Made by a program: the position numbers and the translations under genes
The notes under the pieces: model-generated
Database searches by the model: none
Told to the model about the DNA's origin: nothing
What the model saw: only the letters and a program-made list of their open reading frames with translations
From: JAVVTQ01 sp036653595
GTDB taxonomy: Bacteria > Bacillota > Clostridia > Oscillospirales > Ruminococcaceae
Assembly (NCBI GenBank): GCA_036653595.1
Contig: JAVVTQ010000006.1
Location: forward strand, 3,488-67,487
Reading direction: 5' to 3'
Length of the DNA: 64,000 nt
Part shown: piece after piece, positions 16,922-24,508 of the stretch
How the letters are laid out: each line of letters opens with the position of its first letter
How positions within the stretch are numbered: the first letter of the stretch is position 1

Positions 16922-17852
16922 TCAGCGCAAGGACACAATCGAGTGGGTGGAGTACCGCCCGGATGTACTGTTTTACAAATGGAAGAACGACGAGATAAAG
17001 CGCGGTTCACGTCTGATAGTGAGGCCTGGCCAGCAGGCGATATTTTACTACAACGGTGCGATTGAGGGCATATTCAAAGACGAGGGAAATTTCGACATAG
17101 AAACCGAAATCGTCCCGTTTCTCACGTCGCTGTCAAATTTCTTTTCACTGAAAAAAGACAGCGGACTGCGCACGGACATATATTTTGTCAACTCAAAAGA
17201 GCTTCTCATGAACTGGGGCACGCGGCAGCGAATAATGATTCCGACCACAGAGGTGCCCTCGGGCATACCTGTCGGAATGAACGGAAATATGACAATAGAA
17301 TTTCGCGACTATCTCAAATTTATTGAAAAGGTCGCCGGAATAAAGAGCTCCTTTACGCTGGCAGACGTGTCGGAACGAATTCTCGGTGAATTGGACGGGA
17401 TAATTGCAGAGAGCATCCTCTCGGGAAATTCCAGCGTGGGACTAAACGCACTTATCTCGCTTCAGGCAAACAACCGCACACTCTCAAAGAGCCTGAAAGA
17501 GCAGCTTGACAAGGAGCTGTTTAGCATTGGACTTTGTGTGCAGGACGTAAACATTATCAGCATAAACTATCCTGAGGATGTCCAGAAGATGGCGGAGAAG
17601 ATAGCCGCACAGTCGTTTGTAACGGACACCGGAAAATATGCCACAATCGCGATGGCGGACGGCATGGCAACAGGTGGCGGCGGAGTCGCTTCTATGGGCG
17701 CGCAGATGGCTATGGGCGCACAGATGGCTTCTCAGATGACACAGCAGATGGGCGGCGCGCCAAAAGCCGAAGCAGGTGAAAACTTCTGCCCCAAATGCCG
17801 AAAAATGGTGAACGGAAAATTCTGCCCCGAGTGCGGCACGCAGACGGTTTAA
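16908..17852 (+). CDS. SPFH-domain protein with C-terminal zinc ribbon (YdjI-like)
   Basis: Protein of 314 residues with an SPFH/band-7-like fold over about residues 30-215. A Gly/Met/Ala-rich linker repeats MGAQMA, and a C-terminal zinc ribbon (CPKCRKMVNGKFCPECG) follows. Homologues such as B. subtilis YdjI act with PspA at the membrane and are often annotated as virion core proteins, a label that does not fit here. No membrane helix is evident, so recruitment to the membrane probably depends on the preceding YdjG-like protein. Last gene of the module, followed by a strong terminator. Confidence 0.86.
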   Translation: MGLFNQRKDTIEWVEYRPDVLFYKWKNDEIKRGSRLIVRPGQQAIFYYNGAIEGIFKDEGNFDIETEIVPFLTSLSNFFSLKKDSGLRTDIYFVNSKELLMNWGTRQRIMIPTTEVPSGIPVGMNGNMTIEFRDYLKFIEKVAGIKSSFTLADVSERILGELDGIIAESILSGNSSVGLNALISLQANNRTLSKSLKEQLDKELFSIGLCVQDVNIISINYPEDVQKMAEKIAAQSFVTDTGKYATIAMADGMATGGGGVASMGAQMAMGAQMASQMTQQMGGAPKAEAGENFCPKCRKMVNGKFCPECGTQTV

Positions 17853-17873
17853 CACTGCGGGCGTCAATAAATC

Positions 17874-17919
17874 AAAACGGCCGGAAATCTGCATAAAAGC
17901 AGAGCTCCGACCGTTTTTT
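17874..17919 (+). terminator. Intrinsic terminator of the PspA module
   Basis: A long stem pairs AAAACGGCCGGA...TCTGC with GCAGA...TCCGACCGTTTT, closing on a short A-rich loop and followed by a T run. Confidence 0.9.
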
Positions 17920-18056
17920 ATTTTGAGCTAAAAAAAGCTACAGCGCAGGCTGCATTTCATAAAAAAGCACTCCGACCGGCACAATGCCTGCAAATAGAAT
18001 CCTGCGTTTTGCAAAGCTGCCGCAAGCTCGCATATCGTGAGTTTGCCGGATTTAGT

Positions 18057-19238
18057 CTAACAAGAAGAGGTGTCGGCAGAGCCGAAATATGAGGCCATTC
18101 TGTCAACTGCATCCTTTATCACAGCGCGCGGACAAGCCATGTTGATGCGCAGAAAGCCCTTTCCACCGTGTCCGAAGCCATCGCCGGCCTCGACATAGAG
18201 GTGTTCTTTTTTGACAAGCTCTTTTTCAAGCAGACGCGTGTCCTCACAGTAGCGCGAGACGTCAAACCACGCAAGGTATGTGCCCTCCGGCACACAAAAC
18301 CTTGACTTCGGGAGCATGCGCTGGGTGTAGCTTTTAAAGAAATCCATATTTCCATCGATGTATTGAAGAAGCTGACCAAGCCATTCTTCTCCGTCGTTAA
18401 ATGCGGCCATAACCGCAGCACTGCTCAGGGGATTGACCAGCAGGTGCCCGACCTCATCCACAATCTTTTTGCGATAGTCAGGGTTTATGGCGAGGGCGTG
18501 AGACGCGGCAAGACCCGCTATATTAAAGGTTTTTGTAGGAGCGGTGCAGGTCACTATATTGTCGTCCGATGGAAAGAGCGTGGCTATCGGCAGGTGCTTT
18601 TTTTCGCTGCGCACAAGGTCGCAGTGAATCTCATCGCTCAAAATTATGAGGTCATTTTTTTTGCATATTTCGTGAAGACGGCAAAGCTCGTCCTTTGTCC
18701 AAACCCTTCCGACAGGGTTGTGAGGATTGCACAAAATCAACATTTTAACGCCGGGCATCGCGGCCTTTTTCTCAAGATCCACGAAGTCCATGGTATAGTA
18801 GCCGTCGTCGGCGATAAGAGGATTTTCCACAAGAACGCGGCAGTTGTCGCTCACAGAGCTGGAAAAAGGCGGGTATACCGGAGGCTGCACGATTATTTTG
18901 TCACCCGGCTTGGTCAGTGCGCGCACAACATGTCCGAGCGCAGGGACAACGCCCTGTGTAAATACTATGTTCTCGCGCTTCATCTCAAGACCGTGACGGC
19001 GCGAATAGTAGGACTCGACGGCTTCAAAATACTTATCGGTAAGCTCTGTGTATCCAAAAATTCTGTCGTCCGCCGCTTTTTTGATGGCGTCGGTTATCGG
19101 CTTTGCACAGCCGAAATCCATGTCCGCGATCCACATTGAGAGATAGCTCTCGTCCATGACGGCGCCGTCCGGAGTTTTCCCCCATTTGACGGAACCCGTA
19201 CTCAATCGTTCGATTTTTTCATCAAAATCGTATTTCAT
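18057..19238 (-). CDS. PatB/MalY-type PLP C-S lyase/aminotransferase
   Basis: Fold-type I pyridoxal-phosphate enzyme of 393 residues in the PatB/MalY group, usually a cystathionine beta-lyase or cysteine-S-conjugate lyase. It has the WIADMDFGCA entry motif, LCNPHNPVGRVW near residue 165, DEIHCDL near residue 200 and the cofactor lysine in TAPTKTFNIAGL near residue 230. The ATG at 19236-19238 was chosen over the upstream extension because the protein then begins with the family-typical MKYDFDEKI. It may act in methionine synthesis, which fits the nearby aspartate-pathway genes. Confidence 0.9.
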   Translation of the reverse strand: MKYDFDEKIERLSTGSVKWGKTPDGAVMDESYLSMWIADMDFGCAKPITDAIKKAADDRIFGYTELTDKYFEAVESYYSRRHGLEMKRENIVFTQGVVPALGHVVRALTKPGDKIIVQPPVYPPFSSSVSDNCRVLVENPLIADDGYYTMDFVDLEKKAAMPGVKMLILCNPHNPVGRVWTKDELCRLHEICKKNDLIILSDEIHCDLVRSEKKHLPIATLFPSDDNIVTCTAPTKTFNIAGLAASHALAINPDYRKKIVDEVGHLLVNPLSSAAVMAAFNDGEEWLGQLLQYIDGNMDFFKSYTQRMLPKSRFCVPEGTYLAWFDVSRYCEDTRLLEKELVKKEHLYVEAGDGFGHGGKGFLRINMACPRAVIKDAVDRMASYFGSADTSSC

Positions 19239-19301
19239 CACAATCCCCACTTTCAAGCATCGTTGGTATAAGTATAGCACATTACCCGATTTTTCGACAT
19301 C

Positions 19302-19331
19302 TTGCACGCGAAAATTTTTCTGTGCTATAAT
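19302..19331 (+). promoter_or_regulatory. Predicted promoter of the PNPOx-fold gene
   Basis: TTGCAC (19302-19307) and TATAAT (19326-19331) are 18 bases apart, 34 bases before the start codon. Confidence 0.7.
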
Positions 19332-19365
19332 TTACAAAAAACGAGCAACTTAAGAGGAGGACAAA

Positions 19366-19833
19366 ATGAGGCGAGCAGACAGGGAGATTACAGACAGAGG
19401 AGACATTGCGGGAATTCTTATGAGAGCGCAGACGGCGAGGCTCGGCCTTTTTTCCGAAAATTATCCGTATATCGTGCCGATGAGCTACGGCTTCGAGCTC
19501 GGCGAAAAGCTGACCGTTTATTTTCACTGCGCAAAAGAGGGCCGCAAACTAGAGCTTATTTCAAAAAATCACGGCGCAGCACTTGAGGTGGACAACCTGC
19601 TCGAAGTGCAGGTATACGAAATCTCCTGTAAGAGCGATGCCGGATACGAGAGTGTTATGGCGGTTGGAAATGTGAGCGCTGTGGAGGACGAGGAAGAAAA
19701 GCTGCACGGTCTTTGCAAAATAATGCAGCATTATGGCGCCGAGAACCCGGTTTTCGAGCCTGATAGAGTAAAAAAAGTGGAAGTCCTAAAATTTGTCGCG
19801 AATTCCTTTACAGCAAAGCGCCTCACGGTCTAA
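19366..19833 (+). CDS. PNPOx-like flavin-binding protein (NimA family)
   Basis: Small split-barrel protein of 155 residues related to pyridoxamine 5'-phosphate oxidase and the NimA nitroimidazole-resistance group. The entry sequence MRRADREITD and the segment ENYPYIVPMSYGFEL are typical, and HCAKEGRKLELI fits the flavin phosphate contact. Members bind FMN or heme and reduce small molecules; the substrate here is unknown. ATG behind AAGAGGAGGACAAA. Its 3' end overlaps the end of the convergent dapL by 11 bases. Confidence 0.87.
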   Translation: MRRADREITDRGDIAGILMRAQTARLGLFSENYPYIVPMSYGFELGEKLTVYFHCAKEGRKLELISKNHGAALEVDNLLEVQVYEISCKSDAGYESVMAVGNVSAVEDEEEKLHGLCKIMQHYGAENPVFEPDRVKKVEVLKFVANSFTAKRLTV

Positions 19834-21004
19834 AATATTCGCAGAGAGCGGCGGCGGCCTTTTTTGCGGTGTCGCATGTGCAAAATCCGGACAGCCTGCA
19901 AAAGCCCTCTCCACCGGCTCCAAAGCCGACGCCGGGGGTGCATACAAGCGAAAACGCACAGAGCAGCTCGTCAAAAGTTTCGAGCGAGGATTTGTATTTT
20001 TTGCACTCAAACCAGACATATGGTGCATTTGTTGCTCCGGTGCAGTACACGCCGAGAGAGCGCAGAGCTTTTGCCAAAAGCTCTGCGTTTTTTCTGTAAT
20101 AGGACACCTGAGCAGAGGTCTGCGCGAGCCCTGTGTCAGAGAGCGCAGCCTCGGCCGCGCGCTGGATTATATATGCCACTCCGTTGCTGTGCGAGGCCTC
20201 TGTAAAAGACCATAAATCCTTGAGGGAGAGTCCATCGCCGCGCACAAGCTTTGGACTGACCGCGAGCCAACCGCAGCGCATCCCTGTGAAGCCGGCGGAT
20301 TTTGAGAGTGAACCGATTTCAATCGCGCACAGCTCGGCTTTTGGAATTTCAAATATGCTGTGTAAACAGCGGCTGTCCGTTATATATGCCTCATATGCAG
20401 CGTCAAAGATTATCAGTGCGCCGCATTTATTGGCATAATCCACCCATTTTTCAAGCTCGGCTCTTGTATATGCTGTGCCGGTTGGGTTATTTGGAGAGCA
20501 AAGGTAGACCACATCAGCAGAAAATGGAGGAGGTGCGGCGATAAATTCAGCCTCGCGCCCTGTGCTCGCACAGAGAACGGTGTTTCCCCGCATTTCATTG
20601 ACGTCGCGGTATGCGGGGTATACAGGCTCTGTCAAAATGACTCGCGAGCCTGCTGCAAAGAGCCTTGTCACGGCGCCGAGCGCCTCCTTTGCACCGTGGC
20701 AGACAAAAATGTCGCAGGGAGTGATGGCTGTGTTTTTGTATTTTGCGGCGCATATTGCGTCTTTGAGAAAGTCATAGCCGGCACACGGCGCATAGCCGCG
20801 AAAGCCATCATTGCTGCCCATCTCTGCGGCGGCGCGGGCGAGAGCATCGACGACTGTTTTTGACATCGGGAGCGTCACGTCGCCGATGCCCATGTCAAGA
20901 AGCTCACAGCTTGGATTTTGACCTTTAAAAACCGAAACCCGCCGCGCTATGTCGGCAAAAAGATAGGGACTGCGCGGATTTGAAAAATATTCACTTATCT
21001 GCAT
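19823..21004 (-). CDS. dapL: LL-diaminopimelate aminotransferase
   Basis: Fold-type I PLP aminotransferase of 393 residues. It converts tetrahydrodipicolinate straight to LL-diaminopimelate, bypassing the succinyl or acetyl variants of the lysine pathway. Visible are MGIGDVTLPM near residue 38, the CHGAKEALGAV cofactor loop, LCSPNNPTGTAY, and the Schiff-base lysine in IGSLSKSAGFTGMRCGW. Identity as DapL rather than a general aminotransferase rests on these motifs and on dapF lying seven bases upstream. The ATG at 21002-21004 has only a weak ribosome site, so coupling to dapF is likely. Confidence 0.92.
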   Translation of the reverse strand: MQISEYFSNPRSPYLFADIARRVSVFKGQNPSCELLDMGIGDVTLPMSKTVVDALARAAAEMGSNDGFRGYAPCAGYDFLKDAICAAKYKNTAITPCDIFVCHGAKEALGAVTRLFAAGSRVILTEPVYPAYRDVNEMRGNTVLCASTGREAEFIAAPPPFSADVVYLCSPNNPTGTAYTRAELEKWVDYANKCGALIIFDAAYEAYITDSRCLHSIFEIPKAELCAIEIGSLSKSAGFTGMRCGWLAVSPKLVRGDGLSLKDLWSFTEASHSNGVAYIIQRAAEAALSDTGLAQTSAQVSYYRKNAELLAKALRSLGVYCTGATNAPYVWFECKKYKSSLETFDELLCAFSLVCTPGVGFGAGGEGFCRLSGFCTCDTAKKAAAALCEYFRP

Positions 21005-21011
21005 AGCTTGC

Positions 21012-21815
21012 TCAGAGGTCGAAGTCGCCGCGAAAGACAAGCTCGACTGTGCCCGTCAAAAGCGCGTGTGAATCGCCCGAAAGCCTCACAGACAAGGTTC
21101 CGCCGGGCATTTTGACCTCGATTGGAAGTCGTGTATCGCAAAAACCGCGCACAGTTCCGGCCAAAGCGGCGGCACAGGCGCCCGTGCCGCAGGCAAGCGT
21201 CTCTCCGACACCGCGCTCAAACACGCGCACCTTGAGGCGATTGTCTCCGATAACCTCACAGAACTCCGCGTTGACCTCCTCGGAAAATATGTTGCTGTCG
21301 CACACCAAAGAGCCGATGGTTTTGAGGTCCAGCTTTGAGACATCGCCTGTAAAAAAAACGGCGTGTGAATTGCCAGCATGCACCTTTGTGACATATTGAG
21401 CACTGTCGGAAAAGCAAATCGGCTCCAGCACGCCCCCCGATACAGAGACAATCCCCATGTCTGCCTCCACGCGCCGCTGCCCGTCCCTTGAGGTGAGCAG
21501 GCTGCATGTGCGCAGGCCGCTGTCCGTCTCAACACAGACGCGCGATTTTGCGGTATAGCCAAGTTCGCTTAAAAGGCGTGCAATGCACAAAAGACCGTTG
21601 CCGCACATTGAGGCGCGTGTGCCGTCGGCGTTAAATATTACCATCTTCACATCTGAAACCGTGCTCTTGCGCATAAAAATCACACCGTCCGCGCCCACTC
21701 CCAGATGTCTGTCGCAAATTCGCCGAACAGTGTTTTTTCCGAACGTGACATTTTGAGAAAAACAGTCGATAAAGACGAAATCATTGCCATTTCCGTGCAT
21801 TTTATAGAATATCAC
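21012..21815 (-). CDS. dapF: Diaminopimelate epimerase
   Basis: Cofactor-independent racemase of 267 residues that turns LL- into meso-diaminopimelate for lysine and peptidoglycan. The two catalytic cysteines are in ASMCGNG and in GETLACGTGACA. The N-terminus FYKMHGNGNDFVFID is typical. Translation most likely begins at the GTG at 21813-21815, eight bases after AAAGGAG; an upstream in-frame start lacks this spacing. It is first in dapF-dapL, giving the cell the last two steps to meso-diaminopimelate in one unit. Confidence 0.95.
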   Translation of the reverse strand: MIFYKMHGNGNDFVFIDCFSQNVTFGKNTVRRICDRHLGVGADGVIFMRKSTVSDVKMVIFNADGTRASMCGNGLLCIARLLSELGYTAKSRVCVETDSGLRTCSLLTSRDGQRRVEADMGIVSVSGGVLEPICFSDSAQYVTKVHAGNSHAVFFTGDVSKLDLKTIGSLVCDSNIFSEEVNAEFCEVIGDNRLKVRVFERGVGETLACGTGACAAALAGTVRGFCDTRLPIEVKMPGGTLSVRLSGDSHALLTGTVELVFRGDFDL

Positions 21816-21980
21816 GACGCCCGCTCCTTTGACAAAAATCAATTATGATAATCTATATTCGCAGGCCGCCGCATTTATATTAATCGTTGATTGACAAATA
21901 AAGCCGTTTGAACGCATCGAGCAAAGAGGTCTACCGTTTTTCCAAATGACGGCACTTTCGACTGCGCGCGGCATGAATTG

Positions 21981-22826
21981 TCAGAATTCCGCCGAGAAGC
22001 CGCATCCAACGCGAGTTATATTGTCCTTTGCCAGCCGCTCAAAGCCCGCCTCGCCGGTGCAGTGGCAGACACCGATAAAGGCGATGCCCGACTCACTGAG
22101 ATAATGCGCTGTTTTTTCTATGCGCGCTTCATCGCAGGCTATGAGGTGTGTGCCCCCGATAACCGCGGCGATGGGGGAGGAGGGAAGCCTCCGCTTCACG
22201 CATTCGCAGATGTTTGCTATGCCGGTGTGTGCGCAGCCCGTGAGGATGACTGTGCCATGCTGTGTTTCGACGCAGAGCACCTGCTCGTCGCGGTACAAGT
22301 CGACCTTGAACTCGCCGCCCTCATAGACGAAATTTGTCTTGTCGGGCTGCTCAAAATCGACGCTGCGCTCTATTCCCGTCAGCAGAGAGGCACCATCAAA
22401 TTCGCGGACGGGAAAAACGTCCTTATATATCATGCGATAGTCGACACCCATGGACGAGAGTTTTGCGGCGTCGAGCGGCCCTGTCGTCGGGATGAAGCTC
22501 TCACCAAATTCAAGACCGCCGTCCCACATGCAGGTTTTGAAAAAATGCGATGACAAATAGAGCCTGTAGGGCTGATGAAATTCCTCGTGAAAGCGCAAAA
22601 GGCCGCGCGTGTGGTCGTAGTGGTTGTGGCTGAGCGCAATGGCAGAGACAAAGCGCAGGTCACGACCCAGTACCTTTGAATTGTCTATAAAAACCCCGCT
22701 GTCACCCACATCAAAAAGCATGGAGTGCTCTGCGCGCTCGAGGAGAACGCAGAGTCCGTGCTCCGGCACAAGCCCCTCACAGAAGACTGTGTTTTCGCTG
22801 AGTATCGTTATTTTCAGTTTTTCCAT
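21981..22826 (-). CDS. Metallo-beta-lactamase fold hydrolase (COG1237 type)
   Basis: MBL-fold metal hydrolase of 281 residues. The metal motif is SHNHYDHTRGL near residue 70, with further ligands in LTGCAHTGIANI near residue 195 and GGTHLI near residue 225. The sequence resembles the group that includes archaeal dihydropteridine/RFA-P synthase-like proteins, but bacterial substrates are not known. ATG behind GGAGGAAATT. It is transcribed alone, divergently from hflX. Confidence 0.86.
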   Translation of the reverse strand: MEKLKITILSENTVFCEGLVPEHGLCVLLERAEHSMLFDVGDSGVFIDNSKVLGRDLRFVSAIALSHNHYDHTRGLLRFHEEFHQPYRLYLSSHFFKTCMWDGGLEFGESFIPTTGPLDAAKLSSMGVDYRMIYKDVFPVREFDGASLLTGIERSVDFEQPDKTNFVYEGGEFKVDLYRDEQVLCVETQHGTVILTGCAHTGIANICECVKRRLPSSPIAAVIGGTHLIACDEARIEKTAHYLSESGIAFIGVCHCTGEAGFERLAKDNITRVGCGFSAEF

Positions 22827-22880
22827 AATTTCCTCCGAAGCCTTTATATATGTAATTTAATTATACTACAAAAAATATTT

Positions 22881-22910
22881 GCATACGAGTGAAAAAAGCA
22901 AGACGTATGC
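22881..22910. repeat. Inverted repeat between MBL hydrolase and hflX genes
   Basis: GCATACG (22881-22887) and CGTATGC (22904-22910) form a perfect 7+7 inverted repeat with a 16-base spacer in the divergent control region. The remainder of the 239-base gap is AT-rich, with a weak TATAAT at 23032-23037 for hflX. Confidence 0.4.
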
Positions 22911-23065
22911 GTCAAAAAAAGAAACCTCTGCTGCGCTGCGCATGAATTTTTCTAAGCTCTCAAATCGCCCGATTATTTTTATGAACCGCGCGAATTTTGC
23001 GATTTCGCGAAAAAAATTAAATATTGTATGATATAATTCTTTTTAACAAAATATGAGAGGTGCAC

Positions 23066-24295
23066 ATGGAAGAAAAAAGAGAACGCGCAGTTTTGGCGGT
23101 TGTGGACACGGGCGATTATGACATTGAGGAATCCCTTGATGAGCTGCGCTCGCTGTGCGAGACTGCGGGAGCGGAGGTCGTGGGCGAGATAGTCCAAAAG
23201 CGCGAGGCGCCGGATAGCTCGGGGTACCTCGGGACGGGGAAGCTCTTGGAGGCAAAGGAGCTTTGCGAGATGCTGGAAGCCGATGTCCTGATAGCCGATA
23301 CGGAGCTTACAGGCTCGAAACAGAGAAATATGGAGCGGGTGGTCGGCGTTGACGTGATAGACCGCACCACGCTGATTCTGGATATATTTGCACTCTCCGC
23401 AAAAACGGCGGAGGGCAAGCTTCAAGTGGAGCTGGCACAGCTAAACTACAGACTCCCGCGTTTGGCCGGCTCTTCGGAATCGCTGTCAAGACTCGGAGGA
23501 GGCATAGGTACGCGCGGCCCGGGAGAATCCAAGCTTGAGAGCGACAGGCGGTATGTCAGGGAACGAATAAAGAATTTAAAGGAACGGCTTTTGGAGCTTG
23601 AAAAACGCCGCGAGGTCACAAGGGTGCAGCGCGGCAAGTCGAAAATACCGGTTGTGGCGCTTGTGGGCTACACCAACGTCGGAAAATCCTCGCTGCTGAA
23701 CGCGCTTACCGGTGCTGACATTTTGGCGGAGGACAAGCTCTTTGCGACGCTCGATCCGACGGTCAGAAAGCTTGAGATTCCGGACTTCTGCACGGTGCTG
23801 CTCGTGGACACGGTTGGATTTGTCAGCCGCTTGCCTCATACGCTTGTCGATGCTTTCAAATCGACGCTGGAGGAGGTTTCCAGAGCCGATCTCATACTCA
23901 AAATCGTTGACGCTTCCGACAAGAATTGGTTTTCGCAGCTGGAAATTACGGAAAAGGTCATCGGGGAGCTGGGCGCGGCTGCGACACAGTCACTTGTGGT
24001 GTTTAACAAGTGCGACAAAATCGACACGCAAAAAGCTCTTTGCGGGATTTGCGTCTCCGCAAAAACAGGTGACGGCCTTTGCAAGCTCACTGAAGAGGTT
24101 GCAAAAATCCTTTCCGAGCGAATCGTCAGGTGCTCGATAATGCTTCCGTTTGACAGCCTTGCGCTCGGCGCATACATCAGGGAATTCGGCGATGTTATTT
24201 CCGAGAGCTGCGAAGAAGACGGAATGCACATGGAGGTTTCCATCGCAAAGGAATACTTTGCAAAAATAGAGCGCTTTGCGAAAGATAAGAAATAA
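23066..24295 (+). CDS. hflX: GTPase HflX
   Basis: Ribosome-associated GTPase of 409 residues that splits stalled or heat-damaged 70S ribosomes. The N-terminal HflX domain covers about residues 1-190, with the Gly-rich RLGGGIGTRGPGE linker. The GTPase domain has G1 GYTNVGKSS near residue 207, G3 DTVGF near residue 253 and G4 NKCDK near residue 320. The ATG at 23066 was preferred over a GTG six bases earlier because GAGAGG precedes it. Monocistronic. Confidence 0.95.
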   Translation: MEEKRERAVLAVVDTGDYDIEESLDELRSLCETAGAEVVGEIVQKREAPDSSGYLGTGKLLEAKELCEMLEADVLIADTELTGSKQRNMERVVGVDVIDRTTLILDIFALSAKTAEGKLQVELAQLNYRLPRLAGSSESLSRLGGGIGTRGPGESKLESDRRYVRERIKNLKERLLELEKRREVTRVQRGKSKIPVVALVGYTNVGKSSLLNALTGADILAEDKLFATLDPTVRKLEIPDFCTVLLVDTVGFVSRLPHTLVDAFKSTLEEVSRADLILKIVDASDKNWFSQLEITEKVIGELGAAATQSLVVFNKCDKIDTQKALCGICVSAKTGDGLCKLTEEVAKILSERIVRCSIMLPFDSLALGAYIREFGDVISESCEEDGMHMEVSIAKEYFAKIERFAKDKK

Positions 24296-24356
24296 AGGCG
24301 GCTGATGTTTAGCAAAAATAACCTAATAAGTGCCATATATTTATAGACAAATGCTG

Positions 24357-24385
24357 TTGACGTACAAGATATAGTGTATTATAAT
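24357..24385 (+). promoter_or_regulatory. Predicted sigma-A promoter of nrdD-nrdG
   Basis: TTGACG (24357-24362) and TATAAT (24380-24385) with a 17-base spacer, a near-consensus promoter. Transcription would begin near 24392, leaving a leader of about 117 bases before the GTG of nrdD. Confidence 0.88.
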
Positions 24386-24390
24386 TTTAA

Positions 24391-24508
24391 TCACGACACC
24401 ATGTAGCAAAGACGGGGCAAAGTTGGCACTGAGGCGCCGCCGACAGACATGCATCGAAAACATAATTCGCATAGAGGTTCACGGGTCAAAACCGGAGGAG
24501 GACAAAGA
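24391..24508 (+). promoter_or_regulatory. Structured 5' leader of nrdD
   Basis: An untranslated leader with a clear arm: CATGT (24400-24404) pairs with ACATG (24447-24451), enclosing GTTGGC (24422-24427) paired with GCCGAC (24439-24444). A strong GGAGGAGG follows before the start codon. No known riboswitch consensus was recognised and no intrinsic terminator is visible, so any control would probably be at translation or RNA stability. Confidence 0.4.

Noticed and set aside
16908..17852. Virion core protein
   Set aside because: That database label for YdjI-like proteins does not fit: the fold is SPFH, the context is PspA and no phage genes are near.
24391..24508. Cobalamin riboswitch in the nrdD leader
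   Set aside because: A GGCACTG-like string is present, but the B12 box and the rest of the aptamer are missing and the leader is too short.
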